A DNA stretch of 64,000 nt. Origin: Candidatus Rifleibacteriota bacterium. Lineage in GTDB: Bacteria > Muiribacteriota > Ozemobacteria > Ozemobacterales > Ozemobacteraceae. The stretch covers positions 186,001 through 250,000 of the forward strand of contig JADFZL010000010.1 of NCBI GenBank assembly GCA_015232575.1. The letters run 5' to 3'. Positions 34,928 through 42,788 of the stretch are shown here, piece by piece. A program made the translations under genes and the position numbers. Positions within the stretch are counted from its first letter, which is position 1. Each line of letters starts with the position of its first letter. The notes under the pieces were generated by a model. The model made no database searches, was not told where the DNA came from, and saw only the letters and a list, made by a program, of their open reading frames with translations.

Positions 34928-37900
34928 TTATTCGAAGTTAAGAGCGTTGCGCCATTTGTCTGAGAGATCGCTGATTTTTGCCTCAATAAGAATTCTTTCA
35001 CAACTACCACTATTTTCGCGGACTCTGAGAACTCTGTCGGAAGTAACTTGTCCAAGAAAATGGCAGTCTTTTCCAAAAAGTTCTTCGAAAGCACCACGAT
35101 TCTCATATCTTATTGAAACAACAAACCGCGAATGAGATTCAGAAAATAGCGCAGCAGCCGTTGAACCGGCAGATTTCGCAATAAGGGAAATGTCTGCATC
35201 CAAACCAAGGTTTCCGCCAAAGGCTGATTCAGCAAGTGCGACAGCCAACCCGCCGTCAGAAATATCATGACACGATTCTATGAGACTTTTTGAAACCGCC
35301 TGACTGACCGTCTGATAGCGTCTCTTAGCTTCTTCTTTTCTTACGACCGGTACTTTATTACCCAACTGCTTTAAGAGTTTCAGAAATTCTGAAGCTCCAA
35401 GCTCGTCATAGGTGCTTCCAATGAGATAAACCAGATCACCTTCAGCTTTAAATTCAGATGTTACGCATTTCCTGATGTCATCTATGCGTGCTGCAACAGA
35501 GTACAGAATTGTCGGGGGCACGGAAATTCTTACATCTCCCCATCGAAAGTCATTCTTCATACTGTCTTTGCCGGATGTCATCGGAATATTGTAGAAAACC
35601 GCCGTATCATACAATGCTTCGTTCATTTGTACAAGCTTCGCCAGTTTGATTCCGCCGTCAGGGTTAGTCAGCGGATCAAGAACTGAATCAGGAACACAGA
35701 AATTATCGTTTACGCTCCAGAAGTTCCCGGTCGAATCGTTCAGATCGGGCAATCTTCCGCCTATTGAGATTATCTGTCTGATTGCTTCATCGAAGGCGCC
35801 TGCAGACATTTGATACGCGTCAATATCGCCATATTTCGGACAGATTCCATTCGAAACGGCTATTCCGACCCATGAATCGAAATCAATCCGCATTACTGCT
35901 GCATCCTGAGGAGCATTTCCCGTGAGACCCATCAAGGGCTTGATTACCGACCGACCTTTTACTTCATGGTCATACCGGCGAATTACAGGCTCACGTGAAC
36001 AGATGTTCTGGCTGCCAAGCAATTTAAAGAGAATGTCTTTATAATTCAAATCTCCCGGAATCTCAGGAGCAGAAAGGTGCGGCCTGGTCCATTCGGCATT
36101 AAGAACTTTTCTGGGAACTCCATGATGCAAGAAATCAAGGCTTAACAGAGCCACTTTTGAATCATTGTAACGAATATCAAGAAGACCCTGTGATGTAAAA
36201 ACGCCGATCTGGTTTATTTCAACTTCATATTGAGCGGCAAGAGCCATAATTTCGGTTTCTTTTTCAGGTTCAATAACCAGAATCATTCGCTCCTGAGATT
36301 CTGAAAGGAATATTTCCCAGGGCTTCAGTCCGGAATATTTCAGTGGAACACTTTCAAGTGTTATCAACGCTCCATCAGAAATCTGCGCCAACTCGCCGAC
36401 CGCTGATGAGAGACCTCCTGCACCGCAGTCTGTAACGCATTTTACAAGCCCTTCTCTGCATGCAGTTTCCAGGAAATCTGATAAAAGTTTCTGAGTAATC
36501 GGGCTTCCTATTTGTACAGCAGAAAGTGGCGAATTTTCGTCGATTTCAGCTGAGGAAAAAGTTGCCCCGTGTATTCCATCTTTTCCTACTCTTCCGCCTG
36601 AAGTGAAAATAAGATCTCCCGGAGCAATTTCTTTGTCCCAGGCTGACCGACTACAGTATTCAGCCGGAAGTATTGCGCCGGTGCCACAGTAAACGAGCGG
36701 CTTTCCGCTGAATCGGTCGTCGAAAACGATGCTTCCGTTGATTGTAGGAACTCCTGATTTATTTCCGCCGTCTTCGATGCCATGGCAGACGCCTTGAAAT
36801 ACAGTCTTCGGATGAAGCTGTCCGGGAAATAATTTCCCTGAATAATCAGGCATTCCAAAACACAGAACGTTGGTATTAAACAGAAGTCTGGCACCGCCTC
36901 TGCCGGTTCCCATCGGATCGCGGTTATTTCCAAGAATTCCAGTCAGCGCACCGCCGTACGGATCGAGTGCTGATGGAGAATTGTGAGTTTCCACTTTCCA
37001 GACAAATAAACGATTTTCGTCAATTCGTACAACGCCGGCATTATCTGAAAAAACTTTTATAAGCCAGTCATTGTCTGGTTCAGAAAAACGGCTTTTTATT
37101 GTGGCGGTGGATTTTTTTATGTAAGTTGAAAAGAGTGAGTCAATAGTCTTTTCTTCGCCAGTTTCTTTGTTTTTGTAGCGAATTTCAGCGGCAAATTCCT
37201 TGTGTTTGCAATGTTCCGACCATGTCTGGGCGATAATTTCAAGCTCACATTCAGTAGGGTTTTCGGTCAGCCCTGATCGTAGGCGCAAATTCTGGACAGT
37301 TGGATTGAGATAATAATCTCTGATGGCTTTCATTTCAGGAATATTCAGGGAAAGAAGGCGATCGCGTGAAAGTGCAAAAAGTTCAGTTTCGTCGTCAGGT
37401 AATTTAATTTCAAGGGTTACCGGGTCTGTTTTCAGCTTTACTTTTGCAGAATAATCAAATCTCGGAAGTCCGGAACCTGTTTCGAAGTGATTTACTAGTC
37501 TGTTTCCCAGGAGATCAACTGCTATTTCATGAAGTTGATCATTCTCAAAAGAATTTTCAAACAAGTACATGTCGCAGGTAAAAATATTCTGCTCATGATT
37601 TACCGGAATTTGCAGGAAATCTTCCAGTACGCGCTGCGCCGAAGCTCCTTCATCATCTGTAACACCGGGAAGTTTTGATACTACGATAAATGATCCGCCT
37701 TTTCTTTCGGGAAAGACGTCAATGTAAATATCGTGAAGTATTTCGTCTTTCAGTCCGTTTGAAGCGAATCTTCCGATTTCGTCTGTTGACAAATCAAGGA
37801 ACAGAGTGAATATCTTAACTGTTTTAACGATTCCCGGGTCTTTGCCTTTGCTCTTTTTGATTTTTTCTCTAATTTTTCGGGCTGCAACATCCTCAACACC

Positions 37901-37978
37901 GGGTTTTACAACACGAAAAATTCTGCTTGGCGGATTTTCGTAGAATCTGAAGGAAACACCGTCGGCTGAAGAATTCAT
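34928..37978 (-). CDS. purL: PurL, phosphoribosylformylglycinamidine synthase without glutaminase domain
   Basis: 1016 residues. An N-terminal PurS-like part (to about residue 200) is followed by the linker WSEHCKHKEFAAEI and two AIR-synthase-like halves with THNSPSALDPYGGA, NNRDPMGTGRGGARL, CVTDCGAGGLSSAVGE and CHDISDGGLAVALAES. It ends at NALNFE, so the C-terminal glutaminase domain of the large (about 1300-residue) PurL is absent; ammonia must come from a separate PurQ, not seen in this window. It catalyses step four of purine synthesis, FGAR to FGAM. The ATG follows the purM stop directly (TAAATG), with GGAG upstream. Confidence 0.92.
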   Translation of the reverse strand: MNSSADGVSFRFYENPPSRIFRVVKPGVEDVAARKIREKIKKSKGKDPGIVKTVKIFTLFLDLSTDEIGRFASNGLKDEILHDIYIDVFPERKGGSFIVVSKLPGVTDDEGASAQRVLEDFLQIPVNHEQNIFTCDMYLFENSFENDQLHEIAVDLLGNRLVNHFETGSGLPRFDYSAKVKLKTDPVTLEIKLPDDETELFALSRDRLLSLNIPEMKAIRDYYLNPTVQNLRLRSGLTENPTECELEIIAQTWSEHCKHKEFAAEIRYKNKETGEEKTIDSLFSTYIKKSTATIKSRFSEPDNDWLIKVFSDNAGVVRIDENRLFVWKVETHNSPSALDPYGGALTGILGNNRDPMGTGRGGARLLFNTNVLCFGMPDYSGKLFPGQLHPKTVFQGVCHGIEDGGNKSGVPTINGSIVFDDRFSGKPLVYCGTGAILPAEYCSRSAWDKEIAPGDLIFTSGGRVGKDGIHGATFSSAEIDENSPLSAVQIGSPITQKLLSDFLETACREGLVKCVTDCGAGGLSSAVGELAQISDGALITLESVPLKYSGLKPWEIFLSESQERMILVIEPEKETEIMALAAQYEVEINQIGVFTSQGLLDIRYNDSKVALLSLDFLHHGVPRKVLNAEWTRPHLSAPEIPGDLNYKDILFKLLGSQNICSREPVIRRYDHEVKGRSVIKPLMGLTGNAPQDAAVMRIDFDSWVGIAVSNGICPKYGDIDAYQMSAGAFDEAIRQIISIGGRLPDLNDSTGNFWSVNDNFCVPDSVLDPLTNPDGGIKLAKLVQMNEALYDTAVFYNIPMTSGKDSMKNDFRWGDVRISVPPTILYSVAARIDDIRKCVTSEFKAEGDLVYLIGSTYDELGASEFLKLLKQLGNKVPVVRKEEAKRRYQTVSQAVSKSLIESCHDISDGGLAVALAESAFGGNLGLDADISLIAKSAGSTAAALFSESHSRFVVSIRYENRGAFEELFGKDCHFLGQVTSDRVLRVRENSGSCERILIEAKISDLSDKWRNALNFE

Positions 37979-39070
37979 TTATTTTCCACTCCTTGTGTAG
38001 AGAAGGTCGTCAGAAGAAATGGCTTTCGACTTGATTCTGACACCCGGAACCGAAGTGACTCTGCCGCAAACCTGTGCGATGTAGCCGCATATTTCGGCGA
38101 TTTTTAGTATTTCTCCAGATGAATCAGCAGGTGCAACTATGAGCATTCCAGTTCCCATGTTCCAGAGTCGGTATGCCTTCTCATCGCTGACATTTCCAAG
38201 TTCCTGAGTTTTCTTCATAAAGTCATGCGGTTCGAAAAGATTGTCAAGTTCTGCTCCAAGAGCTTTATATTTAAGAATTCTGCCTAGATTATCAGGTACT
38301 CCGCCGCCAGTAATATGTGCAATACCTGAAACTCTGATATCAGATTCAAGAATTTTTGTAATACAGGGTGAATATATCAAAGATGGCGTAAGAAGAGCTT
38401 TTCCCCATGTAACATTTTTACTGAAATTCTCAGAATGCCAATTTTCACCGAAAGCACCTGAAAGTATTTTTCTTGCCATGGAAAAACCGTTACTTCTGAA
38501 TCCGCGGCTTTTAAATGCAATTACAACATCGCCTTCTTTTGCATTTGATGCGCTTATCGGTTTTCTGCCTTTAGGAACATAGCCAATTGCAGTCGCACAC
38601 CAGTTAAAATGCATTGAACTTCCCCAACCGGAAATTCTTGCGCCCAGCTCGGCTATTTCTCCACCGGTTACTGATACTTTTGAAAAATTTGCTGCCTCGT
38701 AAAGCCCCTTCATAAGACTCTCTACGATTGCGTGATCAAGCACGTCAACATCAAGAATGTTGGTAATATTTGCCGGTACAACACCATTTGCAATGAGATC
38801 ATCAGCTACCATTGCGATCAGGTCGTATCCGAGCGTTGAATGGTCGCCAGTTCGCTCGGCAATTTCAGCTTTTGTGCCAATGCCATCAGAAGTCATTCCG
38901 ATTAAAGTTTCGCCAAATTTCATTATATTGCAGAAAGCACCGTCGATCTCAAGAGCTACCTCGCCGGGGAATCCTGAACGATTTTTAAATGATTTTTTCG
39001 CCCAGGAAAAAGCCATTTTCGAACATGAGTGGCCGGAATCCAGGTCTATTCCTGAGTTGTTCAGCGTCAT
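37979..39070 (-). CDS. purM: PurM, phosphoribosylformylglycinamidine cyclo-ligase
   Basis: 363 residues of the AIR synthetase family: LIGMTSDGIGTKAEIAE, GYDLIAMVADDLIANGVVPA, VSVTGGEIAELG, GFRSNGFSMARKIL and IAHITGGGVPDNLGRIL. It makes AIR from FGAM with ATP. It overlaps purA by four bases (ATGA) and is followed directly by purL, so purA-purM-purL is a translationally coupled operon. It uses purL's product, and purA makes the first AMP-branch step. Confidence 0.96.
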   Translation of the reverse strand: MTLNNSGIDLDSGHSCSKMAFSWAKKSFKNRSGFPGEVALEIDGAFCNIMKFGETLIGMTSDGIGTKAEIAERTGDHSTLGYDLIAMVADDLIANGVVPANITNILDVDVLDHAIVESLMKGLYEAANFSKVSVTGGEIAELGARISGWGSSMHFNWCATAIGYVPKGRKPISASNAKEGDVVIAFKSRGFRSNGFSMARKILSGAFGENWHSENFSKNVTWGKALLTPSLIYSPCITKILESDIRVSGIAHITGGGVPDNLGRILKYKALGAELDNLFEPHDFMKKTQELGNVSDEKAYRLWNMGTGMLIVAPADSSGEILKIAEICGYIAQVCGRVTSVPGVRIKSKAISSDDLLYTRSGK

Positions 39071-40275
39071 ATTTTCTGCTCCATGTTCAGTGTCTGATTT
39101 CTGTCAGGACCAAGTGATATCAATTTAAACGGAATTCCAAGAAAATCTTCGATGTATGAAATAAACTGTCTGCATGCTGAAGGAAGTTCATTGTAACTCG
39201 TAAGCAAACTGATGTCTTCTGTCCATCCGTCAAATTCTTTGAAAATCGGATGTTCTGAGGAATCGCTTCCCACGCCTGCTTTGATTTTTTCAAAGCCGCT
39301 CATGCAATCCATCTTCGTAAGAGCCAGCGATGTGAATCCATTGAGCATGCATGATTCCTTCAGGAGCTTCAGATCAAGCCACCCGCATCTTCGCGGACGT
39401 CCGGTTGTCGCACCGAACTCGTTTCCAATCTGACGGAGTTTTTCACCGGTTTCGTCTTTTAATTCTGTTGGAAATGGACCGTTTCCGACCCTTGTACAAT
39501 ACGCCTTCATTACGCCGATTCTTTCCATGAAATCAATGAAAACACCTGCGCCCGTAAGTGCTCCGCCGATGCTTGTATTAGAAGATGTTACATACGGATA
39601 ACTGCCGTTGTCAATGTCCAGCATTGCGCCCTGTGCGCCTTCGAAAAGAATATTTTTTTCTTCGGCAATTGATTTGAAAAGAATGTATCTGGTATCACAC
39701 GCAAATTGAGCAACTTTATGAATTGCGTCTTCAAAAGGTTCAAAGAAATCGCTATAATTGCGTGATTCCAGGCCATAATGTTTCACGCATTCCGAAAACA
39801 TGCCTTCAAAAAGTGTCTTATATGATCCGTCGAGAATGTTTTTAAATCTGATTCCGGTTCTTCTGGCTTTTGAAACGTAACACGGTCCGATGCCCCGTCC
39901 TGTTGTGCCAACTTTGCCGCCCTCAATGGAATCTATCCATTTGTGCATTCTGGTCACTATGTGTGCATTTTCTGCTATTTTAAGTCTTCGTGGGTCAACT
40001 GTTTCCCCAAAGTTGTCAAGCATTTCAATTTCTTCAACCAGGGCTTCCGGATCTACAACACATCCGCCGGTAATGAAGTTGACGCAGTTAGCATTAAATA
40101 TTCCAGATGGAATCTGGTGAAGAACAATCTTTTTCCCGTCAAGGACAAGGGTGTGCCCGGCATTTGCGCCACCCTGAAATCTTGCAACAGCATCCATGTC
40201 AGAAGCAAGGATGTTTACAATCTTACCCTTGCCTTCATCACCCCATTGTGCACCCAGAACAATCGTACAAGGCAT
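39067..40275 (-). CDS. purA: PurA, adenylosuccinate synthetase
   Basis: 402 residues. It starts with the GTP-binding motif VLGAQWGDEGKGKIVNIL, followed by FQGGANAGHTLV, GTTGRGIGPCYVSKARRTGI and TGRPRRCGWLDLKLL. It joins IMP and aspartate with GTP on the AMP branch. Two adjacent ATGs (40278 and 40275) are possible; GGAG at 40285-40282 is six bases from the second, so the second is chosen. The three-hairpin element's A-run and ribosome site lie immediately upstream, so the element forms the purA 5' leader. Confidence 0.96.
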   Translation of the reverse strand: MPCTIVLGAQWGDEGKGKIVNILASDMDAVARFQGGANAGHTLVLDGKKIVLHQIPSGIFNANCVNFITGGCVVDPEALVEEIEMLDNFGETVDPRRLKIAENAHIVTRMHKWIDSIEGGKVGTTGRGIGPCYVSKARRTGIRFKNILDGSYKTLFEGMFSECVKHYGLESRNYSDFFEPFEDAIHKVAQFACDTRYILFKSIAEEKNILFEGAQGAMLDIDNGSYPYVTSSNTSIGGALTGAGVFIDFMERIGVMKAYCTRVGNGPFPTELKDETGEKLRQIGNEFGATTGRPRRCGWLDLKLLKESCMLNGFTSLALTKMDCMSGFEKIKAGVGSDSSEHPIFKEFDGWTEDISLLTSYNELPSACRQFISYIEDFLGIPFKLISLGPDRNQTLNMEQKI

Positions 40276-40280
40276 CATCG

Positions 40281-40732
40281 TCTCCTTTTTTAGAGGGGGC
40301 TCGCGCCCCCTCTCGGTGTTCGAACAAGTTCGAACACCTCACTCCCCGCGGTCGGCCACTTTGTGGCCTCCGCTGTATACAAACCTTCTCACGATAAGAT
40401 TACTTTTACTCATAAAGCCTTTAAACAACACCATACATAGAGAGGGCACGCACCCCTCTCGGTGTTCGAACAAGTTCGAACACCTCACTCCACGCGGTCG
40501 GCCACTTTGTGGCCTCCGCTGTATACAAACCTTCTCACGATAAGATTACTTTGACTCATAAAGCCTTTAAATAACACCATACATAGAGATGGCACGCACC
40601 CCTCTCGGTGTTCGAACAAGTTCGAACACCTCACTCCCCGCGGTCGGCCACTTTGTGGCCTCCGCTGTATACAAACCTTCTCACGATAAGATTACTTTTA
40701 CTCAAAGAGCCTTTAAATCATACCATACATTA
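40281..40732 (-). repeat. Three tandem 146-bp three-hairpin units upstream of purA
   Basis: The unit nearest purA has the full form: H3 AGAGGGGGC/GCCCCCTCT (40292-40313), H2 GGTGTTCGAAC/GTTCGAACACC (40315-40338), H1 GGCCAC/GTGGCC (40354-40368). The two further units repeat it at exact 146-bp steps (the CGAACAAG string begins at 40321, 40467, 40613), with a shared spacer TACAAACCTTCTCACGATAA and CCATACAT. Their H3 is degenerate. All are oriented toward purA. This fills most of the 632-bp purA/guaB gap. Confidence 0.88.
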
Positions 40733-40833
40733 GAGAAGGCACCTTCACATATTGTGTTGGCAATTGAGCATTCTTGTATTTCAAACAAATCATCTTGCTT
40801 TTTTTTCTTTAGATCTTGCTTTTTCGAGTTTTT

Positions 40834-40859
40834 TCCGTGTTATTCCGTGGTTAAAAATC
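40834..40859. repeat. Dispersed TTAACCACGGAAT-type repeat
   Basis: TCCGTGTTATTCCGTGGTTA followed by AAAATC, the reverse of GATTTTTAACCACGGAAT. The same short repeat is near 51.22 and 55.44 kb. Confidence 0.6.
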
Positions 40860-40907
40860 TTTTCATTTCTTGCATTCGTTAATTGCCTGTGCCACCAGCT
40901 TTCGAAG

Positions 40908-42389
40908 CTAATTTGTAATAACGCTTTCAGGGCCGGGAAGATAGATGTCATGTACCTGGCCCTCCCTGATTGACAATGCTGATACAAGCTCAAGAACTGC
41001 ATTTTTGTGGAAATCTGCAACCGTTGGTGTTCCACAGGAGCAGAAAGTTGACTTGATTTTTGCAATTGTTTCTGAAAGGTTATCAGAAAGCTTCCCGGCA
41101 TATTCGACGTATCCTTCGACGCCTTCTGCAAATTTATCCTGCTGATATCTTTGTGAACGCCATTCACGAGCTCTGGGCGAGCCTTCTCCCCAGTATGGTT
41201 TCATCACACGATTATTGATAACAACTTTTTCAGTGGGCGATTCTTCCATGCGTGCAAAGTATCGGCCCATCATCACTGAATCAGCGCCAAGCGCCAGTGC
41301 CATGCAGATATCTTTTGCATGTACAACTCCGCCATCGGCTATCACGGGAATATACTTTCCAGTTTTCTCGAAATATTCATCCCTTGCCTGAGCTGTTTCA
41401 AGAATAGCTGTCGCAAGGCCTCTTCCAGTTCCCTTTTGCTCCTGAGTAATGCATATTGAGCCGCCGCCCATGCCGACTTTTATCGCATGAGCACCGTTAT
41501 CTGCCAGGAACCGAAACCCGTCGGCAGTAATAATATTTCCGGCAATTATCGGAATTTTCGGATAATTTTTCCTGACCCAATTCAGAAGCCGTGCCTGATA
41601 AACAGTGTGTCCGTCAGATGAATCCACGAGAAGAATATCTACTCCGGCTTCTGCCAGAAGCGGAATACGCTGTTCGTAATCTCTTGTATTCAAAGCGGCG
41701 CCAACAACTAAACGTTTCTCTGAATCAACGACTTCCAGCGGATTATTGAGATGATTATGAATGTCTTTTCTGAAGACAAGGTACAATAGTTTGTCTTCGC
41801 GATCAACAATTGGAAGGACCCCATGATGGCTTTCTGTAAGAATTTCGTTTGCTTTCTTCAGATTGCTGATTTCAACTCCAACAAGCAATTTTGATCGCGG
41901 AATCATTCGTTCATGAATCTTTGCGGAAGCATGAATCGATGGTTCGTAGTCATTTTTTGTGATAATTCCAAGTAGAACGTTATTATCATCGACTACCGGA
42001 AAAGTTGAAAAACCTGCAGTTTCCCTGAGTTTTTGAAGGTCCTGCACTGTCATGTCAGGTCGAATGGTGCATGGCCTGACAAATCCGGCTTTGTGCTGCT
42101 TAACTTTGCGAACCATGGCAGCCTGACTTTCGGGAGTCTGGGAAACATAAATAAATGCCACTCCACCATTTTTTGCCAGGGCAATTCCCATGTCAGAACC
42201 GGATACTGACTGCATTGCTGCTGCCACCAGTGGAATATTCAAATTCAAGGGTGCATTCTTATCAGTTCCGCATACAAGCGGAGTTGTGAGACTGATCTTT
42301 TCAACCGAACAATCATCACTCGTATAACCAGGTAAAAGCCTGAATTCAGCGAGAGTTCTTGAAGGTTCCAGGATAATTCGCTTCGCCAT
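40908..42389 (-). CDS. guaB: GuaB, IMP dehydrogenase
   Basis: 493 residues with a barrel broken by two CBS-like repeats (FSTFPVVDDNNVLLGIITKN and HGVLPIVDREDKLLYLVFRK). The catalytic Cys loop is GMGGGSICITQEQKGTGRGL, a less common form of the usual GPGSICTTR. This form is known from a minority of IMPDHs. Other motifs: VDSSDGHTVYQARLLNWVRK, GNIITADGFRFL, IADGGVVHAKDICMALALGA. It oxidises IMP to XMP with NAD, the GMP-branch step. Ribosome site GGAGG. Transcribed on the same strand as purA but 629 bp away. Confidence 0.95.
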   Translation of the reverse strand: MAKRIILEPSRTLAEFRLLPGYTSDDCSVEKISLTTPLVCGTDKNAPLNLNIPLVAAAMQSVSGSDMGIALAKNGGVAFIYVSQTPESQAAMVRKVKQHKAGFVRPCTIRPDMTVQDLQKLRETAGFSTFPVVDDNNVLLGIITKNDYEPSIHASAKIHERMIPRSKLLVGVEISNLKKANEILTESHHGVLPIVDREDKLLYLVFRKDIHNHLNNPLEVVDSEKRLVVGAALNTRDYEQRIPLLAEAGVDILLVDSSDGHTVYQARLLNWVRKNYPKIPIIAGNIITADGFRFLADNGAHAIKVGMGGGSICITQEQKGTGRGLATAILETAQARDEYFEKTGKYIPVIADGGVVHAKDICMALALGADSVMMGRYFARMEESPTEKVVINNRVMKPYWGEGSPRAREWRSQRYQQDKFAEGVEGYVEYAGKLSDNLSETIAKIKSTFCSCGTPTVADFHKNAVLELVSALSIREGQVHDIYLPGPESVITN

Positions 42390-42557
42390 TGCACAGCCTC
42401 CATTTCAGATCAGATATCTTCCAGCAGACTGAAAACGCGTTTATACCATGATTCTACTCTGCCGGTCAAGTTCTTTTGAACAGTTCACTGAACAAGCGGG
42501 AACCTTCATACAAACAACTTATCTCTAAGTACAGCAAATCTTAGGACCATTAAACAA

Positions 42558-42668
42558 TGTCATTTCGACCAAAGAGAGAAATCTCGCATTACCGAGACCT
42601 CTCACATTCGTTCGAGCTGATAGCCCACCCAAAAGTGAACACGCTTTGCCCCTCTATTTAAGATTTTG
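42558..42668. repeat. Dispersed TCGAAATGACA repeat, copy e
   Basis: TGTCATTTCGACCAAAGAGA through to ATTCGTTCGAGCTGATAGCC, then CACCCAAAAGT and TATTTAAGATTT. The downstream tail is shared with copy c, so these two are the closest pair. Confidence 0.75.
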
Positions 42669-42715
42669 TGCAATAAGTTAATGCGTTTGCCCTTGCTGCC
42701 TGTGAAGATGTTGTC

Positions 42716-42744
42716 TTGACAAATAGGTAAAAAGTATATTAAAT
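42716..42744 (+). promoter_or_regulatory. Predicted sigma-70-type promoter of the M3 peptidase
   Basis: TTGACA, a 17-base spacer, then TTAAAT. Start of transcription near 42752, 37 bp before the ATG. Confidence 0.6.
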
Positions 42745-42788
42745 AAGCTGCACAATAAAAATTAATATCTAAGGAGTGATTGTAACTG

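Larger units (their letters stand above)
42390..42788. other. guaB/M3-peptidase divergent region, 399 bp
   Basis: It contains dispersed repeat copy e and a plus-strand promoter at 42716. No purine-type riboswitch or other conserved RNA is recognised for guaB. Confidence 0.5.

Noticed and set aside
40107..40543. Plus-strand open frames through the purA start and hairpin array
   Set aside because: They read purA antisense and then repeat sequence; purA is unmistakable on the minus strand.
40281..40732. Possible CRISPR array at the purA tandem repeats
   Set aside because: The repeats are 146 bp and the segments between them are also conserved, not unique spacers; no cas genes are seen.
42390..42788. 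Purine riboswitch for guaB
   Set aside because: No conserved purine-aptamer core or terminator/antiterminator pair could be recognised; the region holds a dispersed repeat.
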